From Theocolax elegans (taxonomy: Eukaryota > Arthropoda > Insecta > Hymenoptera > Cerocephalidae): DNA of 64,000 nt. The position numbers were made by a program, and so were the translations under genes. The DNA lies in contig CM047427.1 in NCBI GenBank assembly GCA_026168455.1, positions 65,786,162 to 65,850,161 of the forward strand, given 5' to 3'. Positions 12,017-24,231 of this stretch are shown here, piece by piece. The notes beneath the pieces were generated by a model that worked only from the letters and a program-made list of their open reading frames with translations, ran no database searches and had not been told where the DNA came from. Position 1 is the stretch's first letter; every line of letters begins with the position of its first letter.

Positions 12017-12707
12017 CTAGGAGAGGCCACAGCCTTTGGATCACGGATCTTAACCATACTCTAGGATATGTTTTGTAATATAAAAGTATGAGAAAAGTCA
12101 CATTTTTAGACCCTAACGCGTTAATTTACCCAAGTTATGGCTAAGTAAAGCCAATTTTGTAAAAAAATTATTTCTACTTTGATCGTTTATAACGGTTGAA
12201 ACCGAATAAAGATAAATACTCAATCTATATATTTTAGAAGAAAGCTGAGAAAAGTAGATATGTATGTATGTATGAGATAGTAGATAGATTGAAAAAAAAG
12301 TTCAAATCATTCAATTTAGAGCAAAGTTATAGAGGAAACAAAAAATTACTGAAGTTTTAACTCAAATTTAGTATAGTAAAAAAAGTATTGACGTTTTTGG
12401 ACGGAATTTCATCAATTTCTTATTTTCTCTATAGCTCCAAATTAACCAATTTGAGCTTTTTTTTAATCACATCTATTTAATCTCTGTTTTCTTTTAGATT
12501 TGGATTGAGTATCTACCTTTACTTGTTTTCGAGTTATAAGCAAAGTGGCAGTAATTTTTTTATAAAATTGGCTTTAGCTAGCAATAACTTGGGTAAATTA
12601 ACGCGTTATAGGGTCTAAAAATCTAGGTTTCCTCATATTTTTATATTATAAAACATATCATAAAGTTTGATTATGATCTGCAATCCGAAGCCCATGGCCT
12701 CTCCTAG
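12017..12707. mobile_element. Foldback element, family 2
   Basis: Left end CTAGGAGAGGCCACAGCC, right end (reverse complemented) CTAGGAGAGGCCATGGGC. The arms extend inward for roughly 300 bp and include TTAACGCGTTA-type and CCCAAGTTAT blocks on both sides. TAA lies at 12014-12016 and again at 12708-12710, a probable 3-bp target duplication. It shares with family 1 the order: terminus, a TATGTTTT-nTAATATAAAAnTATGA block, an AAAGCTGAGA block, and a GTTCAAATC block. No open frame of note. The arms have diverged more than those of family 1, so it is probably an older insertion. Confidence 0.78.
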
Positions 12708-12710
12708 TAA

Positions 12711-15088
12711 GTATGTAAATTGACATATTTCCAAGAAACGATTTAATTCGTAAACAATATTCTTGTGTTAGTATAAAATAAAATATTTATTTTTTATAAA
12801 AACGTTTTCTACGTGAGTTTTATATCTATGGAAGTAGATAAAGATGACGCAACTTGATTCATGTGTTCTTCTTTAAACATTTTCGACAATTTATTATAAT
12901 ACACATCTAATGTTTTTTTAAAATATTGATAAACAATTTAACATTAATGTCCTTATCATAAATATTATGTGGTATACGTCTATCTTTCATTATTTTTTTT
13001 AATTAAAAAATATAAATTATAGTTAATATTCTATTAAAGTAATTTGTTGATGTAGTAAGAGGAATTTCTCTGCTTGCAGCAAAATGCTTTTTAGTATGTT
13101 ACAAGATATTCAAGAATGCAAATTTCATTACTTAAATAAAAAATATAGAGATAGAAACGTTTTGATGAATAAAAAATGTACCTTGATAGTAAATGATACG
13201 AGCTTCATTATTATAACATGAAATATTACTAATATTGTAAAATGTGCAAAGTTAAAAATAAGATAATTCATGAAATACTTGGAATTTTAGCACTATCTTG
13301 CATTAAAGCCAAGAAATATCGAAAATTCATTTTACCCGGGCGACTCATCTTGTCCGCACTTACCTTACATAATTCCCCACAAATTGATCACAGCTAAAGC
13401 TTCAAATAATATTTTATTAAATTCTTACAGTGATTTAACATTGAATGGACAATATTAGACGTCTTAACTCATATTTTTTATTATCACTATTTATAATAAG
13501 TCGGTGTTTTATAACGTTTAATAAAAAAAGAGAAACATTATAAATTAAATTATATTACACACGAATGTTTGAATAAGTTATTTTTAAAACAACTCAAAAA
13601 TATTAATTAGAGTACCTATTAAAAATGTTCAATCACCATGATTCTGGATTCTTAAATCTTTCTGATGATAAACATTTTCTTGTCATATAATATTAATCCA
13701 TGATAAAAAATATATTTATAGCATTATGTATATTTTTACTAGGATGATTGAATAGTAGGAGATTGTATCTACTAGGTTTTATCACAACCATTTTTAAAGT
13801 CAACCAAACACAGAGTTGAATCAACACCACATGGGTAGTAAAGAACCTTTCTTTATTCCTCGATACAAGTAAACGAAAGAATTTTATTAAGCTCCGAATA
13901 TAAAGTCAGGGCAATACGTATTATTCGGTAAACAAACGCGCTTGCACGCCTCTAAACCGTCCAGGTAAAGCTCAGGGGAAGAAAATGGGGAGAAGGATAA
14001 GAGTGCATAAAAATAGCATAGCTGCCCCGATCTTTCCTGAAGCCAGACCAGTAAAATCAACGCCTTATACCCTCCTTGCGATGTTAACTTCAGCAGACAT
14101 AAGAACCTTACTTTTATCTTTGTTTGTTTATTAACAGAGACATCTTCAAATAAGTCAAAAAATATATACAACAGTAAAGATGTCACTAGTACTAAAATGA
14201 GAACGAATAATTCCCAAAATATGAAGTTCAACCCGGTTTAACCCACCAACGTCAAACTTGAATGAGCTTTAAATAAAGTAGCCCTTGATCTCTCAATTTA
14301 TTTCGAATTTAGCCATTAACGATATAGCCTTCGTAACAGTCGCATACTGTCCCGAACCTTGGATGAGAATTATGCTGTACTTGATAGTTGGGTGACAAGA
14401 GTCCGCGGTCGATGCCTCTCACCTTGGAAACCTCCAATAAGCTTTCGATCAATGATTGTGATATTATCCCACTTTAACCGCTAAAGAGGTAAAGCACACA
14501 ATGAATGCTTTAATTTGACAACACATAATCTCCGATAATTTATGGTCATACAAGGAAAATTGGTGTCGGTATCTACATAAACCGGATCAATTTCCAAAGA
14601 TGAGAAGCACAGCCAATCCATTAGCGGAGCGAACATAATGTTCGAGCGTCGCGAGCTTTTATTTACTGTTCTACGTTTGATCTCTTGATACACATATCCT
14701 ATAAATTATCATATTTGGTAAGTTTATTATAACTTTTTTCTATAAAACATTGTATCTTCGAAATTCTAATTATCAAATTATTCAGAATTACTGTTAGAAA
14801 TGCCTAATTTTTATACTCTAATCTGAAAATGTTCTGATTTTAAAGGACATCTTACTTTTAGGTTTCATTAGTCACATCAGCAATGTATTGTTAAAATTAA
14901 GAGCCCGGGCAATTATAGTAAATAACGTTCCGAAAAAGGAGTAAAAGGAGAATAGTAATAGGAGCAGGGTAAAAAAAAGATCCAGCGTGAGCGATTGTCG
15001 AGTCGCAGCACGACGTATTGGGTTAGTGCATGCACTGGCTCTCTTTTTCCTTCGTTTCTCCTAACTCAACGAGGGCTAAGGTTAAGAA
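12711..15088. other. No gene recognised
   Basis: AT-rich sequence. A minus-strand frame at 13887-14231 starts with a strongly hydrophobic stretch and meets a GTAAGG donor-like site about 40 codons in. However, it opens at TTG right after a stop and has no family match, so I do not call it. The minus-strand frame at 14481-14693 is likewise unsupported. Confidence 0.35.
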
Positions 15089-15592
15089 ATGCTTTCTCCT
15101 TCTCGCTTCTTTCCTCGTGAACCGCCTGACTGGAATTTTTTCCAAGTAATTACGCCTTTGCCGTCGAGGCTAAATCATCCTAGATGCGTGTGTTCCTTCT
15201 TTTTCTTGCGCTACTCTGCTACTCTGGACTTTGGTTCTTTATATTACCCTTTTTACTTTTTGGTTCATTCTCTTGATCTCCTCTCCTTCTTTTCTAAGAG
15301 CGACTTTTGCAGAGATTTATCGGGCGCCCGAAAGGCCGGCATTGCCTTCACCAACGTACATGCTCGGCGTTTTTCTAATATTTCGCGCTGTTCTTCTGTT
15401 CTACTATTTTTCCCCTCTGTTGCGCCGCAGTCGCGCGAAACGTTGAATCCCGTAATTTCATTTTTACTCGCGAATGGATTAATAGGTTTTTCCTGTACTT
15501 ATTTTTTTTTATTAATGCTTAGATGCTTTATTACTTCTACCCAGCTCGTTCTTCTATACTTTTTACATATCTTTTACATTTCTGAATATTAA
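15089..15592 (+). other. Long low-complexity open frame, doubtful
   Basis: A 167-codon frame rich in Phe, Leu and Ser follows pyrimidine-rich DNA. Its composition is explained by CT-rich sequence, a second frame overlaps it, and I see no domain, signal peptide or splice context. The CT-rich, somewhat CpG-containing DNA from about 14990 to 15460 could equally be a regulatory or untranslated region. Confidence 0.15.
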
Positions 15593-18500
15593 TCTAACTC
15601 AATTATTATTGATCGACTGTCGATATATTTAACGAAACGTAATGCTTTTCTCGAAAGTCATAATTTTTACTTATATTTATATAATTATTTATATTGTAAT
15701 TATTACGGACAGACGTTATATTATACTCTACTAAATTAGATTAATTCCAATATGAATGTAATAATGTGTACGTATTTGAATAAAAAATACAATTACACAT
15801 ATGTATGTATTAGGTTAATTATGTCTCCAATATCCGGATTTATTTCGAAGGGTTTAATTGAATAATGTGATAAATAACAGTGATTATTTACGCCAGAGAT
15901 TGTAGAGCTTAAAATAAGTAATTTTAAAATTATGTTTTTTTTCTTAATATTATTACTACTAAAAAGTCTGTCAACTGAGTAAACGCACAGAGCAACATCA
16001 GTACACAAAATTAAAAACACGAAAAGTACATTTTAAGTAAACAAAAAATCTCAATTACAATGCATGGTCCTTATACCCACGCCCCCCCCCCTCACCGCCC
16101 CTTAACAAATAACGTAAGGTTCAGACACTCTGCACTTTTTCATTTTGAGCTGCTCCAGAAAGCTTCTCCACCTGTTGAACAGTATACTCACGTCTTTATA
16201 CCAATTCAGTTTGTTCTTTCATACGCAAAAAACGAGAAAGGGAAAAAACTTTGCATCAATATAGTTCATCCCGTTAGAAAGATTCCAATCATCTCTACAC
16301 AGTATAGGGTGTTGTACTATGAAGTTGTTTGTCTTCTACTTTAATAGAATTTCTCTAATAAAAAGAATTTTATTTACGCATGCACAATGATGTTATCTTT
16401 AAAACGTATCTTTATAAAAACGTATACTTTATCTAGCTTTTACTTAATTACGTATTCTCATATTTATGTAAATAATGTAAAGCTATACAATATGAATGAT
16501 TTTTTATGGTACAATATTGATAAAATAAGCGCATAAGTAATAAAAGGTTTAAAAATAATAACGGAAGAGATTCTGATATATAATTAGTTATCGTATTAAA
16601 CCAACAAACAGAATATTAACTTACTTATTGAGAAACCATTCTCAGTAATATTATCACTGTTTAAAAAGAATTTTCCCATCCGCAGCATGCACTATTATTA
16701 TACATACGCATACATGTTCGGCTAGACTACGAGCTTGGTAACCTACGACCGTCAACGCCCTCGCAACAGGTTTCAATATCGAGCCTATTAAAGCTCGACA
16801 AGCGTGAAAACGCTCTGGCCCTTATTTCTCACTCTTGTTCTCCCCTCCTCCACGGCTTTCTCGCTGTCTCCTTTTCTCTCCCTTGTTTTTCCTCATAGGG
16901 TACAAAATAGCAGTTCAGAATCATCTCCCAACACTCAGCTAACAACTTATCTTCTCTTACTTATTCATGTATTCTGCATAAATTTCATGCATGAGTTCTC
17001 ATGAGTTACCTACGTTTATAAACAACTGAAAATTACGTTACAGATTTATCTATCTTTTCTCAATTGTTACCCAATATAATTTTATTTTATTAAACATTTA
17101 AATTTAATTTCAAAAACAAAAATATAATTTCTTACTCAACTTCAATGACTGTATAAAAAAATAATTACTTTTTTTTACATTTTGTTACTATTCATTTACA
17201 GGCGTACCATATACTGCTTGTTGTGGGTAAAGTTTGAAATTAAACTCTATAAAATGTATACAATGTATTAATGAAAGACATAAAAAACTTGTTAAAAAAC
17301 TGAACAAATCTAATTAAAGGTATGAGGGAAGAAAGAAGAAGGACACAAGACAAAGTTAGGGATAATTCGTAAATATAAAATTATTCGTGCATACGTATAA
17401 ACATTCAAGGTATAATATGTTAGAAAATGTGTTGCTCTCTTACTAAAAATTGAAACGTCTGAAAGTTAGTATTTAAATTTTTTTCCGAAGTGTCTTCATA
17501 CACACTTAAATAAATATTAAATCTTTCACCAAAAGTTCTAAAATACTGCCGACGCAATACATCAATACGGCTCTTTTCATATGAATGTATTTCTACATAT
17601 TTATTGTTTAAGTTTAAAATAGATTCGGAAGTTTAATATATAAGTGTTGAAATTTTAAATAGTTACAAAACATAAAAATTGGCAAGCGCAGCATTATACG
17701 TTTAGAAAATTATGTACAAATTTAAATAAAATAAGATAAACGCGAAATTTGCTTATCAGCGCAATAATCAAGAGGGATACTTTTCACCATTTCTCAATTA
17801 ACATGTATTTTGATCGCCAATTTTGGAGATGAAAGCAACGTTCCCGTAGTTATATCGCAAGCTTCGACAGGCACAGCTAATTATGCCGGAAGTTTCCCCC
17901 TGGGTTAAACCCCCTTTTACGTTTAATTAGGAGAACTTGAGAACTGAACTTATTTCCCTTTTTCTCTTTCACATTTTTTATCCTTTACATTTTATCTCTT
18001 CTTTACTTACATGCCTGAATGACGCACTACACAATTGGAAAAATGGTGTAGATATTATAATGAATCTGTACTGGGGGAATTAAAACTTTGTCGATACTAT
18101 TAATTATTTGCTATCCACTCGACAATCACATTTCGCCTTATACTTTAAAATGTACAAGTTTTAACAAAATAGTAGACAGTATCGCATTAAATAAATATAA
18201 TTAACTGCTTATAAATAATAACAATAAAATAAATATTATTCGTAATCATCAATGGATATAACATTGTTAAGCGTATGCATTTAAACTTTCTCTTCAGACT
18301 GTGCGATGAATACATTGTTAATGACCTCGGACCGACTTTTAACCGGATCCCTCTCAAGAATGTTGCGTTCCCCGGATCACTTACACGTCGAATGGTTCTT
18401 GGCTCGTTCACCCTATTCAGATTTCGAGTACCGAAACAGAGACAAGAGTAGGTCTCTATAGAGAAGAGAAGAGATATACTAAAGGGTTTCTCTTTAGCTC

Positions 18501-18722
18501 ACCTTTTTTATTTCAACATTTTTTACAATGGTTTCAGATTTATAAAACACAAAAGCATTAAATTACTTTAAATTCATTTTCAATCAGAATTTATATGTGT
18601 ATATTGATATAACTACGATCCTCAGGGGAAATTTTTATCACCCCAAGCATCTTCATTAAAAATATAATACCTATATCTTATTCGACAGAGGATACTAATA
18701 TATTTTTCGTATATTTTAACAA
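15593..18722. other. No gene recognised
   Basis: AT-rich sequence with a short poly-C tract near 16082-16091 and a CT-rich patch near 16805-16890. The open frames (15793-16020 minus, 16060-16344 plus, 16804-17004 plus, 18187-18411 minus) are isolated and show no domains. Confidence 0.4.
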
Positions 18723-19763
18723 AAAGTATAATAAATAGGTGAAAAAGATAAAAGAAGCGAATAAAAGAAGACTAGACAGAGTTAGAATTCAGAACGTATA
18801 CCGAAACTTGTTCAGCAGCAGTGTACCTTAACCACCGGGCTACCGCAATGCGGTGCATCGCTTGGATTCGCTTCGTCTACATACCGTATCGCTCACTAGA
18901 CGCCTTTCGCACACCTTAGTCGCGCAGCGATAAATATACGACCATAACTACGATGCCTCACCTCCGTCCTATTCAAATTCTCTCACCGAATGATACTTAT
19001 TATTCTACTTTTTATCCGCGTGGAACTTTCGATTGTACACTATACAACGGTTTAGCATTAATAATCTGGATGTAATTCAAATAATCAATATACATATAAC
19101 ATGCAATATATACATATTTTAAAGATCAAAGGAAAGAAAATTAATAAAGATAAAATAAGTAATTTTTTTGTAGGTGTTTTGTTAACGAAGTTTGATGTTT
19201 CAAAATGCGTTGAATTTATCGACAGGTGATATGTCAATAACTGTTTCTTATAAAAGATCACATAAAAAAGATAAGCGAAGTGTAGATGTTTGCATCTGCT
19301 TTACATTCGTACGATATGCACCTCACCCCACTTCATCCCCCTCTCTTTAACCTTATACATAAAGGCCCTCGTGTCCTGTTCTTGTATTTTCTCTCGTGTT
19401 GTTCCACAACAACCAGGCAGAAACTAATTTAAGTTCGTGAATCACTTTGGGTATTTCGATTTATTCAGATACCAGGGATGTATTTCCCGCGGGGAGCGTC
19501 TTATACGTTCCTTTTCTTTCTATCTAACGTAAGATATCACATGCAGACGCATATCTGTAAATATACTATTCCCATACTAAGAAAAATGGTATAATAAAGT
19601 TTGTTGCTTGTATAATATCTATATAAAAATATATCCGATATATTATTACAATTACAATTGTTTGGCCGATCAAAATAACGAGGATTACAAAATGTGATTG
19701 AAACTAGTAAAATTAGTAATATATATATGTAAGGCAATATTTTTTCGATAGACATGTTCACAT
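18723..19763. repeat. Tandem duplication C, first copy (1.04 kb)
   Basis: It starts AAAGTATAATAAATAGG and is followed at an offset of 1041 bp by a second copy. The copies differ by a few indels (for example within the minus-strand frame 19537-19761 and the T/A runs near 19170 and 20190). No inverted or long terminal repeats. It contains a tRNA-like A-box on the minus strand (see the separate entry). Confidence 0.9.
18787..18842 (-). other. tRNA-like pol III promoter remnant (possible SINE head)
   Basis: On the minus strand TAGCCCGGTGG (18842-18832) fits a pol III A box and is followed by the tRNA-like GTTAAGG. About 35 bases further on, CGTTCTGAAT (18797-18788) is an imperfect B box. No cloverleaf can be drawn and no T-run terminator follows closely. 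It is repeated in copy two of duplication C. It may be a decayed tRNA-derived SINE or chance. Confidence 0.22.
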
Positions 19764-20805
19764 AAAGTATAATAAATAGGTGAAAAAGATAAAAGAAGCG
19801 AATAAAAGAAGACTAGACAGAGTTAGAATTCAGAACGTATACCGAAACTTGTTCAGCAGCAGTGTACCTTAACCACCGGGCTACCGCAATGCGGTGCATC
19901 GCTTGGATTCGCTTCGTCTACATACCGTATCGCTCACTAGACGCCTTTCGCACACCTTAGTCGCGCAGCGATAAATATACGACCATAACTACGATGCCTC
20001 ACCTCCGTCCTATTCAAATTCTCTCACCGAATGATACTTATTATTCTACTTTTTATCCCGTGAAACTTTCGATTGTACACTATACAACGGTTTAGCATTA
20101 ATAATCTGGATGTAATTCAAATAATCAATATACATATAACATGCAATATATACATATTTTAAAGATCAAAGGAAAGAAAATTAAAAAGATAAAATAAGTA
20201 ATTTTTTTGTAGGTTTTTGTTAACGAAGTTTGATGTTTCAAAATGCGTTGAATTTATCGACAGGTGATATGTCAATAACTGTTTCTTATAAAAGATCACA
20301 TAAAAAGATAGCGAAGTGTAGATGTTTGCATCTGCTTTACATTCGTACGATATGCACCTCACCCCACTTCATCCCCCTCTCTTTAACCTTATACATAAAG
20401 GCCCTCGTGTCCTGTTCTTGTATTTTCTCTCGTGTTGTTCCACAACAACCAGGCAGAAACTAATTTAAGTTCGTGAATCACTTTGGGTATTTCGATTTAT
20501 TCAGATACCAGGGATGTATTTCCCGCGGGGAGCGTCTTATACGTTCCTTTTCTTTCTATCTAACGTAAGATATCACATGCAGACGCATATCTGTAAATAT
20601 ACTATTCCCATACTAAGAAAAATGGTATAATAAAGTTTGTTGCTTGTATATAATTCTATATAAAAATATATCCGATATATTATTACAATTACAATTGTTT
20701 GGCCGATCAAAATAACTAGGATTTAACAAAATGTGATTGAAACTAGTAAAATTAGTAATATATATATGTAAGGCAATATTTTTTCGATAGACATGTTCAC
20801 ATAAA
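19764..20805. repeat. Tandem duplication C, second copy
   Basis: A direct repeat of 18723-19763 ending GACATGTTCACATAAA, after which the sequence becomes unique. Frames present in this copy (20159-20362 minus, 20230-20463 plus) are altered by indels in copy one, so they are unlikely to code. Confidence 0.9.
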
Positions 20806-21507
20806 TATTTATATTTGAAATAATAAAAGCACTTGTTCGCGACAAAACGAGTTTATTATATGTAGTTTTGACAACAAAGGCGAAAAAAAGTTAACGAGCA
20901 GGTGTTTAGTGAATTAGCTCTGGCGCTGCATGGGCTGACTACAATAAACCACTTTGTGATTATAAAGTACGAGTGTAAGCTGAGCGCTGCCGAGTAAAAT
21001 AGGGTAAAGCTTAATAAACAAGCTTCGTAAATTACTGGTGGAACCTTTTTGAAAAAATCCCTTATTACGGAAAGAGTGCTGAACTACTGCAATAAAAGAT
21101 GCGTATAATGAGAGGAAATGTGCGGGAGAAAGAAAACATAATGAAAAAGAAGAGTGAAAGAAACAACCTTATGCCGATGTATTTTTAGTTTTTTGCATAT
21201 ACGAGCTAAAGAATATAAAAGAGGTAAACTGAGATACATTTATATAGAAACAAACCCACTCGGATTATAAAAGAGAGAAGACAATAACAACATTTTGTTA
21301 ATATTATATTCACGAGTAAACAAATAAATTTGGTACAAAAATTGATTGAATTTCGGTGTTTCGGTATTTCATGGATTTAACAACTAACGTAGTAATTCAA
21401 CGGTTTTTCTTACCGTTCTGGCATCAGGTAATTGGAAGATTATCACGCAAAATAATGCTCAAACTAGTGAACGTAAATAGTGGTTAACAATCGCACGATT
21501 CAGTTAC
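20806..21507. other. No gene recognised
   Basis: AT-rich unique sequence between duplication C and the truncated foldback element, with purine-rich stretches near 21100-21160. No supported feature. Confidence 0.4.
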
Positions 21508-21983
21508 TATCAAACCAAAGTTACTGAAAGCTGAGATAAAATAGATACATTTTAAAAAAAAGTACGTTCAAATCCGTTAAAATGGAGCAGAGTTATAGTT
21601 GAATTAAGAATTTGAAGAAATTTAGCTTAAAAAATCAATAAATTTGTACTGCCCAATTTTGGTTTAAAATTGCTTCTAATTCTTATTTGGTTATAACTCT
21701 GCTCCAATTTAACGGATTTAACGTACTTTTTTTTAAAATGGTATCTATTTTATCTCAGTTTTTCAGTAAACTTTGGTTTGATTGTCAATATTGATAGGTC
21801 AGAAGTTATAAGCGTTTAAAGTAAAGTCTCTTTTTTTTGGAAATTTTGTTTTAACAGCGTATAACTTTTGAAAAAACGATTGTTAGAGTCTGCGGCTCTG
21901 GCTTTTTTCATATTTTTATATAAGAAAACATATACTAAAAGCTGGGGCACGATCCGTTTCCCAAACATATGAGGGTCTCCTTG
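21508..21983. mobile_element. Foldback element family 1, left-truncated copy
   Basis: This matches 8932-9612 in the inner part of the left arm (from ATCAAACCAAAG) and in the full right arm ending CATATGAGGGTCTCCTTG. About the first 200 bp of the left arm is missing. TAA follows the right end (21984-21986), which agrees with the TNA target of the family. It shows that family 1 has more than one copy in this genome. Confidence 0.75.
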
Positions 21984-21986
21984 TAA

Positions 21987-22462
21987 GTCTGATCAATTTA
22001 ATTATTTATATAAAACAAGGTTCACTGTTCTATAAGTATAAATATCCCTTATTTTACTCAATAAATCGATTGCAGCATCTTAATCTTTAAAACTCTTATA
22101 TAATTTATTATTACCTTGAAAATATTTGACATCGTTTGCTCACTCAATTAAAGTTATTTTCAAACTTGTTTAATTGTTCTATTTTTTAACTAGGTCACAA
22201 TAATTAATTTTATTTTATAATAATTAATACATTTCAACTATATATTTTCTATTGTACTTTGGCCTATCTATAGCTTCTCCTGTTAAGTAAACGAGCTAAA
22301 CTGTTTCTTAAACATTAATTTAATGAGAATTAATAATGCTTTACTCTTTCATTGTTTATTATTACATTGCGATTATTAAAAATTATAAATAGGAAATACT
22401 GTAACGCATCAAATATAATATAATATTAATGATTATATACGTACACATGCGCGTGTGTCTGA
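21987..22462. other. No gene recognised
   Basis: AT-rich sequence without open frames, repeats or splice structure that I can support. Confidence 0.4.
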
Positions 22463-22556
22463 GTATGTATGTATGTATGTATGTATGTATGTATGTATGT
22501 ATGTATGTATGTATGTATGTATGTATGTATGTATGCATGTATGCATGTATGCATGT
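22463..22556. repeat. (GTAT)n microsatellite
   Basis: About 23 tandem TATG/GTAT units, ending in variant GTATGCAT units. Confidence 0.97.
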
Positions 22557-22796
22557 GTATATAAAATGTATAAAAATTATACAATTTTAATAATTTAACA
22601 TTTCCAAAATATTTTATCTTTACATAATGAAAAGCCGACCTTTTAAGAACAACGAACTTTATATTAAAAAACGCATTTCTAGTATTGTACTTTTCTAGTT
22701 GTAAGGATAAAAATAAAGAATAATAATTTATTGTATATCGTTAATAATTTACAAAACTTAACATATTTTTTATTGGTTACTTGTTCGGATCAATTT

Positions 22797-23270
22797 GACC
22801 CCCAAAAATCATGTTTCTTCTAATCCAATCCATTAAAAAATGCATAAAATAAGTTTCTAATTACTTTTTTTAGTGGACAAATGTGTTTTTGATAGTTTGT
22901 TTAGCAAAAAAAAAGTGTGGTTTTCAACTAACCTTTTGGGTTAAACGAGGGCCGGGCCTGAGAAACGATTTGGAGTTGTCAATTTTTTAATAATTGTGAA
23001 TTTTAATAACTATTTAATAACAATCGTTTAAACCCAAAAGCAAGTTCAGCCCGATAAAGAGATTTATGCATGATTATTGGACTGTATAAAAACAAGTTGA
23101 AATTACATTGTGTATAATGTAAGTATTTATTACATTGTATAGAATGTATGTAAATTATAATATCTAAAAAACGATCGGAAACACATTTCTCCACTGAAAA
23201 AAATAATTAAAAACGTATTTTACCTTTTTTTTAATCAATTGGGTTGAAAAACATGATTTTTTTGGGGGTC
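22797..23270. mobile_element. MITE-like palindromic element
   Basis: The left end GACCCCCAAAAATCATGTTT mirrors the right end, which reverse-complements to GACCCCCAAAAAAATCATGTTT. The inverted similarity continues inward into a CCAAT/CCCAATTGATT region. A second, inner inverted pair (CTTTTGGGTTAAACGA near 22933 and CTTTTGGGTTTAAACGAT near 23035 on the other strand) gives a nested palindrome. I cannot fix a target duplication. No coding capacity. Confidence 0.5.
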
Positions 23271-23959
23271 TAATTACGAATAATACGATCTATTATTAAT
23301 TTATTATGAATTATTAATCGGTCAAATAACTGAAAAAAATCGTAGGCGTAATAAGCTTTCGATCTTCTTGAAATTTTGAGAAAAGGTAGTCTTTATAGTA
23401 ACAAACGATCCCTATTCTATAGCACAAAAGATTTATAATTAGCAGAGTAATGTAGCATTATATATTTTTAAATTAAATTTTGTGTTGTTTGTATATCTGA
23501 ATCTAATAGGACAAATAAGCTAAAAATAGATTGTAAAAAGGTTGATACAATTCACCAAGTTTATCTTGAGAAACAATTAATATCTAAGATGCGCAGTAGT
23601 GCTGAAAAATTCCAGCGCATCCAGTGACTACGCGCATCCCTGTCAAAGACTTGAAAACGGACAGGTTGAAGATGCTAAACTTTAAACCGTCCATATCAAC
23701 AGGACGGTATAAATATCTCATCAACGTACAAATCCAGTAAGGACTTGAGACTGAAGATCCTGGACAGTAGTCCGCCCGGGTCAACATCGTATCAACGACG
23801 ATGCAAGCCAGTGGAATTTGATGCTGCAAGATGGGATATAGACACATTAAACTTATAAAAGATAAGCGTACTGTTATTGTCATAGGAATTCGAATGAATT
23901 TTTACCGCGATAGGTAAATGTATAAATACGTTTTCTGAAACTGCGTCACGAACATATAT
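23271..23959. other. Left flank of the P-type element, no recognised gene
   Basis: Two overlapping minus-strand frames (23584-23883 and 23792-24022) read better than random and together could be a decayed coding segment. I recognise no family, and the second frame runs into the P-element terminus. The last bases before 23960 differ from what precedes the empty-site copy at 28841, because a gypsy LTR abuts it there. Confidence 0.3.
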
Positions 23960-23984
23960 GATCCTTTCCACAGAAATTATGTTT

Positions 23985-23992
23985 GGTTCGAT
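23985..23992. repeat. 8-bp target site duplication, left
   Basis: GGTTCGAT directly precedes the left terminal inverted repeat and is repeated exactly at 32850-32857. An 8-bp duplication is the hallmark of P-element insertion. Confidence 0.9.
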
Positions 23993-24022
23993 CTTAGAGC
24001 ATATACTACATGGAGGAAGCAC
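23993..24022 (+). repeat. P-type element left terminal inverted repeat (30 bp)
   Basis: It runs from CTTAGAGCATATACTACATG to GAGGAAGCAC and matches the reverse complement of 32820-32849 at all 30 positions. The length is close to the 31 bp of the canonical P element. A subterminal inverted pair follows at 24065-24091. Confidence 0.95.
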
Positions 24023-24064
24023 GCTTACGGCGACAGTGTAGCCGAGCGAGAGAGAGAGAAAGAA

Positions 24065-24091
24065 GATAGTTTAGGTACTACCTGTCTCTCT
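24065..24091 (+). repeat. Left subterminal inverted repeat
   Basis: GATAGTTTAGGTACTACCTG plus a CT-rich end is an imperfect inverted copy of 32754-32780. Subterminal repeats inside the termini are typical of P elements and may be transposase or host-factor binding sites. Confidence 0.6.
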
Positions 24092-24231
24092 CGCACGGGC
24101 ACGTGATTAGCTAACGCAACTCCCACCGCTCTCTAGCAGAAAAGGCATCTCCTAACCTCTGAAAAAGCAAGCGTATACAAACGTTGTGATAAATTTTGTT
24201 TGTTTATTCTCAGTGATATTTTAAGTAAAAA

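Noticed and set aside
13887..14231. Minus-strand hydrophobic open frame with internal GTAAGG
   Set aside because: Opens at a non-ATG codon directly after a stop and has no family match or supporting acceptor.
22463..22556. Regular short repeats as a possible CRISPR-like array
   Set aside because: A pure 4-bp microsatellite without spacers, in a eukaryotic context.
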